DNA from: Hydractinia symbiolongicarpus
Lineage: Eukaryota; Cnidaria; Hydrozoa; Anthoathecata; Hydractiniidae
Assembly (NCBI RefSeq): GCF_029227915.1
Contig: NC_079881.1
Coordinates: forward strand, 18,451,501-18,515,500
DNA: 64,000 bases
Direction of reading: 5' to 3'
Below, piece after piece: positions 34,400 to 47,700 of the stretch (position 1 is the first letter of the stretch; the number at the start of each line of letters is the position of its first letter). Both the position numbers and the translations under genes were made by a program. Under the pieces are notes generated by a model. The model did no database searches. It was not told the DNA's origin and saw nothing but the letters and a program-made list of their open reading frames with translations.

Positions 34400-37300
34400 T
34401 CGTTGCTCGGCACAAGGACTTTGCTTTATTGTTTGCCTGTTCTTTATATGGAGGACATTACAAAGCCGTGAAGCCACCAGTGACAAGTGTAAGGGAAATT
34501 GCGAAGTCACTCTAAAACCGCAAAACCTTGCTAGCTCTAAAAGTGTTAGCTACATGCCTGCCATGCATGTGTGAGAAGTGATTTCTTAGATTTTTTAAAA
34601 AATCTTTGTCATGTCCCAGCTTTCCTAAACATTTTTCTTTCTAGAATGTTGTAACATAGGAAATATGCAGCCAACAGTGTTGAACCATTACGATAAAATC
34701 CTGCAACAGTATGCGCAAAAGCTTCCACTTTGAACTGCGGTGCGCAACGTTGTGTTCTTGATTGGGTGGTGGTACACCAAATGTCAAACCAGGGGGTGTG
34801 AAAATATTCTCTGCGAGTTTATCTAACTTTATTTTTTATTCAGGTTGACTATGTCTAAATCTCTTGATTTAGATCTATAATTAATTAAAATAGCTGTCTT
34901 CCTATATTAATTCTTCTATTTCCTTTATATATCTTCGTATTTTTTTGCAATCAAACGTATTTCTTAACCCTTAAACCCTTGGGTCATGTGACTCAATCTT
35001 GAATTCCGAGAACTACGCTGGGGATGTTTACGATCCTTCTCTGCTAAAAAAAATTTTCTTCTCTTCGCCCTTTTTTTTCTTGACAACAGACTAGAAAAAT
35101 GTATGCTTAAAATAATGGTTGAAAATAATGAAGAAATAGAATCTGAATGATCAAATATTAAGGGTAAGTTCTAATTATAGATTAATTTCCCTTCTCGCTA
35201 GCTAGCCATATATCATTTTTATTCTGTGCAAAACATAACTATGACTAAAAAAGAAACTTGATAACAGTTTGCATGTTAGCAGTATCTCAAGCAATCTCTC
35301 TGTAATTGGCATTTATCTTACGGTGGCAGACTTAGATGAGGAGCCCTAGATTGTTATATAATGCTCGTTTTAAGCTACACAGACCCAATTTGGCTCTGTG
35401 CTATACCACAAAACTCTCTGAAACAATAAACGACCCACAAAGTGTGCATCTCCATAATTTTGCATTCAATTTTTAGGCTTTGTTGATTGTTTCGTAATGC
35501 AGACGTGTTTAAATCCTAATCTACGCATCAGACAAAGTAAAATTCCCAGAGTTGATTTCTTTTTCTAACTTTGTAAAAATGACCAAAAAAGTGCCACTAT
35601 CACAATTTTTTAGCTTGGGCTTGCAGGAATGAATTTGTGGATAAGGCTTAGGCATTTTATGCTGAAATAGCTTCAAAGAGACTATGTTTTCCTTAAGCAG
35701 GCTTGAAAGCAATTAGGGGTTTTCATTGAATCTGAGGCAGCATCAAATCATCAAAATGGCATAGCATCAAATCCAGTATTACCATTTTAAGGCCAGTTAA
35801 GCTGTTACATGGGCTTTGGTTTGTATATTCTGAACTTTTTAGGAAAAATATACAACTTTTATGTGTAGATATATTTGCTATTCAGCCATAAGATTTTTTA
35901 ACATATATAAATAAAAAAATGATAACAATTTTTATTATCATACTATTAGTTGTTTTGACTATTTCGAAGAAACTCCACTCACATTAACAAAACCAAGCAA
36001 AAAAAATGTTTATCTATAACTCATAAAGTTTTTGAATTTATTTTACAGCAATCGGCAATGCTGCTTGCATGTTTATAAAAAAAAAATGAGCTCACAATTT
36101 TGAAAGATGTGCAATAAATTGTGGTATATATAAATAATGTTTTTTATGCATAGTTTACACTACACAAGTAGTGTGCAAAACTTAAATGTATATATATATG
36201 TTAAAACCTGAGTGCGAACATTGAATGCGCAAAAGGAAAATCTTGAAACTTGTGTAAATATTTCAGGAATTAGGTACACAACCAACACTTCTAGAACTTA
36301 ATGACGAAAATTCACAATTAAAGACTTCAAGATTTATAGTTTAATCTATGTTTTTTTGGAGAACTATTTTATATTAACTATTTTATATTAAGTCTATGTT
36401 TAATAGATTTTAAATCTCTGGTCAGCTCAACAGAATGATAATCCTGAATCATTCTGCTACATGAATCTTGCCGCAGTTTGCTATATGCTAGTGAAGTACA
36501 CCAGAGAGTAAAAAGTAATAATAGCACACACCTACACACGCAATATTAAGTATTTTCCAAACAAAACAGAGTTGAATCATATATTTTGACAGAAGCCAGA
36601 CCATCAAACCCAGGTGCCAAGGAGTACCATGACAACAATTTTTTATGCTGAGCAGTGCGCTTGGAAGTTTTCCTGATTTATTTAAATGTGAGATATAAAA
36701 TTTAAAGACACATCCAAATTTTTTAAGCAAAACTGTTACTGTACAACAGTACATCACAGCTAAATCTACCCCATCAGCAATATTTCGTTTTAAAAGAGAC
36801 TCACAACATTCCCTTTCAAGTACACAATTACGTTTGGTAAAGCAACAAATATCAAAAATGGAAAGTTATATTTCATTTGCTCGAAAAGCAAAATTACACA
36901 CCATTATAGAATGATAGTGCTTTGAATTTCAAAACAACAAGAATGCCAATTATTTTACTTTCCTTTTGCTTGCAGCATTTGATCACATACATTTCATATC
37001 TTCAATGTTCGTTTTGTTCAAAAAAAGTCTCTGAAATTTGTGTGTTTGCAAGGAGAACTTGCAATTTTCTTTTATGCTGATTTTAAATTTACAAAAGGTA
37101 TTAATTTTTTTCATTAGTTGAGAATTAAAGTAAAAATCAATTACTGGAATGAGAATGGAAAGACAATATAGAGATATTTAATTTTGTGTTTTATACCACC
37201 ACAGAGAATACGGTAGCACATCTTGTACAAGGAGGTGCTATGGAGGGTAAAGTAACACTTTTTCATGACTATTCGAAATACAATTAAAGCATCGTAATAT

Positions 37301-38399
37301 TACCAAGCTCAATATTTTAGCTGGCCTGTCAATAATATAATCCAAAAGTTCCAATTTTAGGATGTATGAAATAATATAGCTTTAAGTATTACATAATTCT
37401 ATATTATGGTCAGACTGTAGAGAATTATTTCATTCAAAATGTATATATATAATATATTGTAATTTTAAATTCACAATAGTGAATTATAAAATTTTTCTAT
37501 TGAAAATCTTTGTTTTATTAATTCTACAAGTGAACTTGTTAACTGTAAGCATGAAAGCTAGCATTTTACATAAAGACTATCTCAGGCTAACTTCATTTAG
37601 GTTTACATTGTAGCAAACTATTCAGAAAGACTTAATGTTGCACATCAGGTGTATTTCACCAGAAAGGCAGGATAAAAGTAGTAAAATATATCTTAATTGC
37701 AGTTGATTTGGAATGGAGAACATGGTTAAATTAAAATTACTTTGGATTTCATAATCAGCCTGACCCGTGAAAATTAAATCCCACAAAATTTTCTTGGAAA
37801 CTTGGATTTATGCTAATCTGGGGCAGTTTTAATACAAAAGACAATGATCTATGTTTTTTTTTAGTTATTTAAGATTTGTTTTAACTTAGTCAAATACAAT
37901 AACTTTCTCTGGGACATTTTCCTTTCTCTTCTGCACGTTGTTTGTACTCTTTGATTGTGGTTTATTCGCCTCAAACGTTTTCTTTTTTCTTTTATTAGGA
38001 ACACCTGCATCAGGTTCAACAGCGTCTGCATCTGCTCTTCTGACCTCCAAAAAGCATACTTTGGTTCTTTCTTTGGTTCACAGTAAATTCTTCAATCAAT
38101 TTCCTTATATCGGTCCAACACCATATATTTCTCCACTGTCCCAAGCATAGATGTCACAAGACAAGGTATTTCTGAAACCCCTTAAACATTGTTTTCTGTA
38201 GTGTGTTGAAAAGTGTCGCTGAGGATTCTTTAGATTATGAAAGAGGAGTATACCACGATGCCTGAGGACCTCGAAAGTGAATCAGCTTATGAATAAGCTA
38301 ATGTACCTACAATTTATAAACAATACAAAAAAACATACTTACCAGAATATATAGTTTGTTTTTTTCCTTCATTTTTTTTTTATTCTTGCTTTATATTCA
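34400..38399. other. No gene seen
   Basis: Four kilobases of AT-rich DNA with only short unsupported open frames. A GTGAAAATTAAATCCC stretch near 37767 resembles sequence bordering the transposon at 38.5 kb, so part of this may be older copies of that family. Confidence 0.45.
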
Positions 38400-41260
38400 T
38401 ATGAAAATTGCAAGCCACAAAATTTCCAAATTTGACTAATCTGCGAAAAATATTTCCTGCAAAATTTCTAGTAAAGTTCACTATGTTACAATTTACAGCT
38501 TTATATGCAGAGACTTGTTAGAAGTAATTTTTTGATAGGAATCTGGTTTTTGGTTGATTTGGCTGACGTCATCACTTTACTGGTCAGTAAAATATCAAAG
38601 TTGGAATTTTAAATTTTTTTTTTTTTTGATTAATAGATAATTTAAAAACAAGTAAAAAATGTCAAAAAACCATATTAAAAAAATCAACAGTTAATGAGAT
38701 ATTAAACGTTTTAATTTAAAGAATCCAGGGGGTAAAATTATTTACACCAAAAAATCAGTGAAAAACATTTTTTGCGTTAGAGATGACCTATGTTTGTCAG
38801 TTCTGTAATTCAAAAAGAAAGTAAAAATGCCCATTTAAATTAATATTTGTTGTTTTAAAGTAATGTTATATACTCATTACTGAACTTATTTCAACCCCTG
38901 CTGAATAGAAAATTTTTTATATTAAGGCTTTTTGGTTTATTTAAGCCTTAAAAAACACTTTTTCTCAGTAAAATTTATAAATAATCGTCACTGATATCAA
39001 TATCTTCATTCGCTTCATTTTCTTCATCATTGCTGTTCCGACATTCAAGGCATTTAAACATGTCAGTACAAGTAAAACCCTACTGAGTTCAATAAATGCC
39101 ATTGGTGTTGGTAAATTATCAGTTCAAGTTCCACCATGGTTGCAAGGTAGAGAGGTGATAGTCGTGCATAATTGATCTAGTCATGAGCAAAAAAAAACTC
39201 GCAAAGTTCATTAACGAAGTTAAATAAAGTTTCCCTAATCCTTGTCGTGATGTGCGTATAAAAAAAAGTAAGACTTGAAACATTTTCATAAAGTTGTGGA
39301 GAAACAAGGCTTGCTTACGGAGAGAGGCATGGAATTCATATAATCTAATTTAGATGCCTGAGGATTTAATGATCTGGTTCATTTCTGCTTGAATTCGAAG
39401 ATGCTGATTCAAATCAGATGTGTCAGTATTCATGAATTGAGATATCTTTTCATATTCTTTAATTGGTAGCCAATCCATATTGCTCTGCTTTAACGCTTTT
39501 TTTTTAAATGAAGTGACGGGATAGCTAAACACCTTGTAAAATATGCTTCTATTCTCTTTTGGTGTGTTTTTCTTGTCCATTATTTGGCCTAGTGTTGTTT
39601 CACCATAGATTCGGGACCAATGAAAAGTCTATCTATACCACTGTCTATAATGTATTTTCCTAACATCTTCAGCCTGGCAAAAACAACATGTAGCTCACCT
39701 AAACGAAATATGAAGTTTTCAGCATCTCCTCCCTCTCTCTCAACTGCATACATTTTGCATATAACTGCAAATTTAACAGAATTAAGCCTTATAAAGAAAC
39801 TTTGGTGTGGTAGTTGTTGTGCGACATGTAGCAGTTTGTGCCCAGTTGAAAGGACGGCAACCTTATGGAGTTTACCTCCTTCCTTTTGACATATAACACA
39901 ACACTCCTTGTCAAATTAAGTAATTTTGGAGCGTAAATATTTCGGTTAAGATAATGGTGTATTAGTTATGAATACTGTCATTTGTTTTATTACTACTTTG
40001 GTTCTAGTGATGGTCTTCCTCGTATGGGTGCTGAATCATGTAACTTTTTATACCGTGCTTGCAAACAGGAAATTTTTGTTTTAGTAATTACAATTTTGTA
40101 ACATTCTTGATGGTAAAAAGCGTTTTTATCAATTACTGATTCAACTGACAAACTTTCCAAGTTGTCAAAGGAATTATGTTCATTCTTCATAATTAGCTCT
40201 TTCGATAAGGGATTCAATTAACTTCTTCATGCTTTCAAATTTTGGAAAAGCAGTGATCTATGAAAAATGAGAATAACAATTTCCAAAATAAAGTAGCTTT
40301 AAAAACCGTAAAGCTAAGAATCATTGAAAAATTACAACATACCTTCTTGTTATTGTTCTCTTGACAAACAATACACTTTTCTAAGCTGAAATCACTACTT
40401 TTTCTCTTTTTATTTGGAGTTTCTTCATTCATATTCTTTAATTTAACTATGTCTATTCTAATAAAATAAAATAAACTTTGCTTTCACTATTCATAGGAGA
40501 TCTATTAAAAAAACACATCATAAAAATATCATACTAAAAAAGTCTTATGCAATCTTTTAATTTCCACCTGCTACCTTTTACTTCAAATTACTAATATAAT
40601 TTAAACTACTAAAAGGTATAAGGTTACTGGTTTTAGCAATATCTAATGAAATATAGAACAAACACATTATAATATAAGTACATTATAATGTCTTGAATGA
40701 TATATAAGAATTTTCAGGGGGTAACACTATTACATTAATAACTTCAAAACTGCTATAAAAACAATTACTCTTTATAGAATGCACTTGTTTTATATAACTG
40801 TACTTTTGTAAACAGCTATCATTGCAAAACAAAAACATTTCACTGCCTGAACTTTTTTTTTATAGTATATAACACTAATTTTCAAATACATATTTTACCC
40901 CCTGAAATTTAAAATTTTAAAATCCCTGTATCTCTTGAGTGCCACATTTTCAAAATACAGTTTTTATATATTTTATCGTTCTATCTGCTGGAAAAAAAAT
41001 TCAAAATTAGAACTTTGATATTTTAGTGACTAGAAACTGGATGAAAATGACACCTAGTATTTTTTGTATTTAAATCAACCAAAAACCAGATTCCAATCAA
41101 AAAATTGCTTCTAACAAGTCCCTGCACATGAAGAACATAATGACCCTCACTATTCCTAAAAACTAAATTCACGAAAATAATTTTTTGTCTTTCCCGCAAA
41201 ATTCCAGAACAAAGAAATCGGCGAAAATAAGGTCCCCACAAAAATCAATTTCCCTAACGT
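38400..41260 (-). mobile_element. DNA transposon with long inverted repeats and a decayed gene
   Basis: 38505-38760 is the inverted match of 40860-41125. CTTGTTAGAAG, GGAATCTGGTTTTTGGTTGA, AAAATATCAAAGTT and CAGGGGGTAAAAT occur in the same order on opposite strands. Weaker similarity (GCGAAAA and GCAAAATTT blocks) extends outward to about 38400 and 41260. Inside lies one decayed minus-strand gene (38975-40432). A long-TIR, self-contained unit of about 2.6-2.9 kb fits a cut-and-paste or foldback element. No target duplication could be fixed by eye. Confidence 0.65.
38975..40432 (-). pseudogene. Decayed Cys/His gene of a repeated cnidarian-type family
   Basis: The first exon (40343-40432) encodes MNEETPNKKRKSSDF then LEKCIVCQENN and ends at a GTATGT donor. 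An 85-bp intron runs to 40258. The next exon carries AFPKFESMKKLIESLIE, then a frame change near 40190, then YHQECYKIVITKTKISC. Further on, FDKECCVICQKEGGKLHKV and LGELHVVFARLKMLGKYI are in other frames. The end near 38975-39070 reads FKCLECRNSNDEENEANED with an acidic tail. CxxC/HxECY proteins of this type are found in many copies in cnidarian genomes. At least three frame breaks are seen. The role is unknown; its place between inverted repeats suggests a transposon-encoded protein. Confidence 0.6.
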
Positions 41261-41635
41261 ACTATGCGCTTTACCTACCTTGTGTTTTAAGGAACAAAAT
41301 CGATTTTACATTAATGAGGAATTTTGTTTTTTCTTATAATGTAGCTATTTTGTCTTCCAGTGGTTTTAACTAATAAAGTCATCTATATCACCTTGTTTTT
41401 TCTTCCTCCAAGTTAAAAAAGAATAGTGTTCAAGACTTATTAATTCATATTCTAATTTTTCAAGCATTCACTTAACAATACTTTCTCTCTTAAGGATTTT
41501 TAACCTGGAATCATATTGGAAAGTGAATCACCATCTGCAACAACAGTTAAAAAGTTTAATAAACAAGGAAAGACGCGAAGAACTTTCTTAAGCGAAAACC
41601 ATAGTGATCAAATGCAGGAAAGAACCTGAGTGTAG

Positions 41636-41753
41636 GTATGTCTTTCTTATATACAAATGTTTCGCTTATTTAATTGACTAGAGCAAAAAAACACATTGCC
41701 AGTATACTCATGGTAAGTGAGAGTAATGCTTTTCTTATTTACTTTCTCTGTAG
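41636..41753 (+). other. Probable 5' UTR intron of the RdRP fusion gene
   Basis: A GTATGT donor at 41636 and a pyrimidine-rich TTTCTCTGTAG acceptor ending at 41753 bracket 118 bp. In the joined leader the first in-frame ATG is 41770, and an upstream in-frame stop (TAA near 41590) closes the frame. The same acceptor could equally take a trans-spliced leader. Inference from splice signals only. Confidence 0.5.
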
Positions 41754-41769
41754 ATCTTTAGGGCTTCAT

Positions 41770-44700
41770 ATGGAGTGTCTGGAATGTAGAGCAGTGTTGG
41801 TAAAAACAGAGCAGCTCTTTTTTTACATCAAAGGTCCACGGGACGTCCACCTTTCAATTAAACCTGAATTACAAATCGTAGTTTTAGCGAAAGATACAAT
41901 TTATGATGTGCAGGAATCCAAGAAGAAAATCCGTGTAAAGTGCCGGACATGTAATGGTAATGTTGGCTGCGTATTGCCGTTTGGTCCTGAAGGGACAAAG
42001 TTTTATGCATTTGCTTGTGACAAGGTTAAATTATGCAGTCGTTCCCTTGGTAAAGCCGAGAAGTGGTGGAACATTTACCAAGAATTTCAAGTTATAGATA
42101 CTCGTGATCCAAGCTCCTTTTTCAATGTTCTTACCGCACCTATTAGCAGTAAAGCGATAAAAGAAAAAACAGTACACTCGAATAAAATTGTTTATCCCTC
42201 ACTGTCTAATTTATCAGATTTTGAATGGCAAACTGTATCACTGGTGAAAAGGCCAAGATATTACCAAATTCAAGGTTACGTCGAGGCTTTACAACGTCAT
42301 TTAATTGTTGTTATCAAAACTGGAGCTGGTAAAACATTGATAGCTTCCATGTTTCTAGGTAAAATGTGCAGTTTGAATCCAGGAAAAATGGGATTAATGA
42401 TTGTCGATCGTATACCATTGGTGTTCCAGCAAGGAGATGCAATACAAGCGGATACTAATCTTCGCGTTATCAGAATCTGTGGAGAGAACAGAACGTCGTA
42501 CAAAATAAAACAGATCAATAACGGACATTTTGATGTCTTGGTCGTTACTGCAGGAGCGTTTGCAGAAATGGTAAAAAGAGATGACATTGATACTAGTCTT
42601 TTTTGCGCTGTCGTATTGGACGAATGTCACCACGTATCAGGTCAGCACAAATATGTTGAAGTTTTGAACATGTTCACAGCAAAACCGTATTGTGAACAAC
42701 CACGCATTTTGTCAATGACAGCTTCTCCATTCAGCGCAAACAGTATTATTCAAGCTGAAAAACGTCTGGATAAGTATTTACAAAGCTTTCCATATGACAC
42801 TAAAATTTACTTTCCTGATTTACCAAAATCAAATTTATCATCTGAAATTAACACAGTCGAATATTCATATAAACAGCAGCATTTTGTTGATTTATTGGTG
42901 GCAGTACTGAACGAGTTACTTCAACGCATTTCTAGAAAGCTGGGATTAGGCTCGCCGTTGGAAATGAGAGCCGATCTACTGAACTCGTATCAACTTGTTG
43001 GTGATCTGCGAGCAATGGTAGGAGAATTTGAAAATTTTCCAACCTTAGATGACCACCTAAAATTGGCTTTCATAATGATTGATGCATTGCAGATGTGTGC
43101 AATACTGGGAGTTCCAATGGCCTGCGAGAAACTGAAAGAATGTTCAAGTTTTTCTGAGATTGTCAAAAAATTCGAAAACGTAACATCTCATTCTCTCCGA
43201 CTACAATCTTTGGATAACTATCTAAGAAATACCGAAAGTAATTCAAAAGTTCTAATATTTTCTCACACACGAGCTGTTGCAAGGAAATTGTATAATTATA
43301 TCTTAAAAAATTATCCACAGTTCGGTGCTCGTACCGTTGTAGGACATGGTGGAGTCGATGGAATGGGCTGGGAAGGCGAACAGGAAGAAGTGCTAAAAGA
43401 GTTTAAAAATGGTGAATGTAATCTGCTTGTGTGCACCTCGGTTTTAGAAGAAGGACTAGATGTTGCATCGTGTGATTTAGTCATTTGTTTCACTGGAGTG
43501 CGAAGTCTCATTCAGCTCGTGCAGACAAGAGGGAGGGCTCGCAAGAAGGAGAGCAAATTCATTTGTTTTCAAAGTAAATTCGAAGCAGCACAAAGAAAGG
43601 ATATTCACGAACAAGAAGAAATCCTTAAGACAGTGTTGAGACAAAAGCATAACGTTAACGCTTACTTCTCTGATCTGTCTAAAGATATCATAAAGAAAAT
43701 ACAAAACGAGCTTTCAGAAAATAGCCAGAGTATCAAAGATGACCAAATCATGCCCCTGCAAAAGCAGTTGGGAGATAGTGATTTTATTTTTACCGCTTAT
43801 GCTGATTATCTACCTGATGTTAATGAAGCGCAGATTAAAAATAGATTCATCGAAATATTAGATGACACTGATTGTTTTAAAGTACATCGATTAGAAGTGA
43901 GTAAGGAAGGTGCTGATTTAGATTCTGCTACCAAAGGTGTGTTTCCTAAAGACACAATTGTTTTTCTTGTTGGTGCAAAATGTCGAACTGGTCAAAGCAT
44001 TACCGATACTTATGACATGTTTTGCAGGACATTTGATTTTCAGATACCGTGTAATCGGCAAACTTCAAGCCTGTGGACGAAGAGATACTTCACAAGCAAT
44101 GATATAAACGCTCTGGAGAGGGTGGATTGTACCGGTTATGGTGTTGGTCATTTCGTCGACAAAACAAATGCAGCTGTCTCATGGCGAGAAAGAAATGTAG
44201 AAATGGTGTTTCAACCCAAGAAACATATCGAATTGATGTTTTTAGGCTATCGTGCTATGATCCCGTTTACTTCAATCGGAAAGTTCGCAGTTCTATCGGT
44301 TAATGAGCAAACATGCACATTGGCGTGTGTTGTTACTCATCCACCGAAATTGTATATTGGACTTCAACCAGATTGGTTTCGAATCTTCGGAGAAAATGAA
44401 GAGCTGGTGCCATTTGCAGAGAACCCTGTTTTGTTTGTCAAATTCAACCTAAATCACCTTTCTCGTATAAGGTCAATACTTAAATCTCCATTTCTCTTTC
44501 CTTCTCCAACTTTTGATGTAAAGTTAAATTTTCATCCTTTACTGGATCATACGGCACGGAGTGCCCAAGCATCACTCAGTGATAGAAACATTTTATGGTC
44601 GTTGAAATGTTTACAAGATGCAAGAGTTATGTGCATACCAAAAGATATTAAATTGATGATACAAAAAAATATCGAAGAGTTGTGTCAATCTTCGCTTGGA

Positions 44701-47700
44701 GACGTTGACAGAATGAAAGAGTCTGTGTCTTTAGTTGAACGTATTATGGAAAGGATTTATAGTTCCGTCTGGAAATACTCTTACTTTTCAAACTTTAATG
44801 CCATATATAGCGAGGCTTTCGCTGCGTTTAACAAATTGCCTCCAAACCAGCGGAAACTACTTGATGATCCCATTCCAGATAATCACTTTATTGTGAAAAG
44901 AATAGTTGTCACACCATCACGAGTTGTTGCTCTCCCGGCTATTCCAGTTGCATCAAATCGACTTCTGCGTCTCCTTGAAGTTAAAAGAAGTAGACTTGCC
45001 ATTGTATCTTTTAAAGACGAAGATATGGCAAAGATACATGATGTTCAAGTGTTGCCTCGTGTTCGCGACATTATTGTTAACGGTATAGAAATAGAAAACG
45101 TCCGCTACTATTACCTTTCTTCAACTGGCAGCCAGTTGCGTGAAAACAAAGGATACTTCATTGCAGCTCGTAATTATGACGAGGTGCTTGGTATCCGTAG
45201 TTTGGTAATTCCAAATCCTGAAGGATTTTCATCTGCTGCGAAATATATATCACGCCTTGGTATGTATGGAACTGCTGACCAACATGTTATGAGATTGAAG
45301 AAGGAAGACATATCCATGGTCGACGACGAAAAAGCAGACAACGGTGAACTAACTACAGACGGTGCTGGTAAAGTATCAATGTCAATGACAAGTCACATAG
45401 CTAACAAGCTGCAAATCGATGTTCCCTCTGCTTTTCAGATAAGATATTCCGGCTTCAAAGGCATGATTGCTGCTACGGAAAATAGCGATCCTGATTTGAA
45501 GGGAAAACATTTTGCATTTCGTCCTTCAGTCAAAAAAATGGAGAACAATGATACCAGCTTCTGTGTTGTTTGTCCTACAAAGATTTATGATTTGACTTTA
45601 AACAGGGAAGTCATCACACTTTTGTCATCAATTAAGTCAGAATGGCCATTGGCGAAATATCTATTGGATTATCAAGAAAAGGAGTTGGCAAAGTCTGCTA
45701 AAATGTTTACTGACGGACATATAGCCAAGCAAGTGTTAAAGCAATATTTGGAGAAAAAAACAATTGAAGAATTAAAATCCTGCAACTTCGAGATATTAGA
45801 CGAGAGATACTGGTTTCATATTTTGCAAGGAATTTACAGATTGGAAACGCATTTGATTAGAACAAAAACCAACATTCCAGTCGAAGAGGGCTGTTTGTTG
45901 GTCGGTATTCCGGATCCATATGGCATATTAAAAGAGGACGAAGTATTTGTACAGCTAAGAAGAGAAAACAAACCAGACAAGATTTTAGAATGTCCCATTT
46001 TGATGTATCGAAATCCTTGCTTGCATCCAGGTGACCATCGAAGAGTTTCCGGTGTACGAATAGATAGGCTTAAGCATTTATTCAACGTTGTTGTTTTGCC
46101 GGCAAGAAATTGCAGTTATTCTTTAGCAGCTTCCTGCAGTGGCGGTGATCTTGATGGCGATAAATTTGCCATCATCTGGGACCAAAATTTAGTTCCAGCT
46201 AGGATATTTACCTATCCTCCTTGTGATTATGAAGCTCTTGCCACACTGTCTGTACCGGTTCAACCTGTAGATGTGACAAGACAAGACATGCTTGCAGACT
46301 TCTTTGTTGCGTTTATGAAAAATGACAGTCTTGGCCGTGTTGCACATAAACATCTTGCTTTGTGCGACATTAAAGAAGATGGTGCTAGAGATCCACTTGC
46401 TATTGAACTTGCAAAGTCGCAATCTAGTGCTGTTGATTACCCAAAAACTGGTGTGCCACCTTTAGTTCCTGTTGATGCCATCAAAGAAGTTGATAAAAAT
46501 GGATTTCCTGATTTTATGGAAAAACCTGTTGTTGATTCTTACCAATCCAAGAAAATTCTTGGAGAGCTGTATAGAAGATGTCGTTCAGTGACTTACGATT
46601 TTGATGTGTCTTCGAAACGAAGTAATGTAAAAATGCTGATGAACATGAATCTATTTGTAAAAGGGAATGAGAAGTACTTAGAAGACGCTGTCGATGTGTA
46701 CGTTGGTTACGTGCATAACATGGAGATGTTAATGTCAAAGTTTGACTTAAAAGTTGAGGCCGATGTCATCCTGGGAAGAGCAACGTATAATTGGAGTCAA
46801 CACCTTGAGCATGATAAAGGTAAAGCCTCAGACGCAATCATTGCTAGTTACCAAGTTATTGTAAAAAAGTATCGCAGCATTTTCTTTAAGGGGGCCGGCA
46901 AAAAGGAAGCTAGGTGGGCTAAAGCATGTGCATGGTATCGCGTATGCAACGATCAAGAAATCAAGATAACTGGTTGCGACAAAGTATTTCTTAGCTTTCC
47001 TTGGGTCGTCAGTGATGTCTTATGTGAAATACGAGCCGCAAAACAACGTGATTTACCAAGTAGAGTCTATGTCAACATCGGCGAATCAGCTTTGGCATTA
47101 TTTAAGAAAAACTCCACTGTTCTCCTGAAAAGTGTTACCGACAAATTGAGATTCCAGAAGGATATTGATATTGCAATTAACAAGTTCTGCATGGAAAAAT
47201 TCCAATTAAAAAACGGGTTTATTGTTGCTATGTACGGATCGACATCACTGTATGTTTGCGAGCCTGAATCGGATGTGGATGTGTGTGTACTTGCCACCAA
47301 AGAAGTATACAGTAGCTCGATTGTAGATGACTCGATCAAAAAAGAGTTTCAAAAATGTGAGCAAAAGGAACAGCAAAAGCATTTCTTGCAGAATGTCATT
47401 TCTAGATCGGTGGATTCGATTGTGTCGAGCAAAAGAGAAATATTTAATGCAAATATACCAATTGTGAAGTGCACCAGCGCTGATTCAGATTTCCCTTTAA
47501 ACGGAGACATATCCATGAATGAAACTGGGTTAAGAAAGACGATGTACATTCATTTTCTGTATAAAACCGATGTATGCTATCTACCTATATTTTGGATTCT
47601 CGTGAGATGGGCACGCGTAGTTGGTCTTGTGAAGTCAGTGATTAATTCAGAATCTGTTTTAGACACTGCAGAATTTTATGCATTGATTATTCATGTGTTG

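Noticed and set aside
41713-41753. A 41-bp intron starting at the GTAAGT after ATG 41710
   Set aside because: Removing it puts ATG 41710 out of frame and leads to a stop at once; the length is also very short.
41674-41769. Extending the RdRP fusion protein to a TTG at 41674
   Set aside because: TTG is not a normal start in animals, a stop lies directly before it, and a strong splice acceptor ends at 41753. ATG 41770 is preferred and 41710 kept as an alternative.
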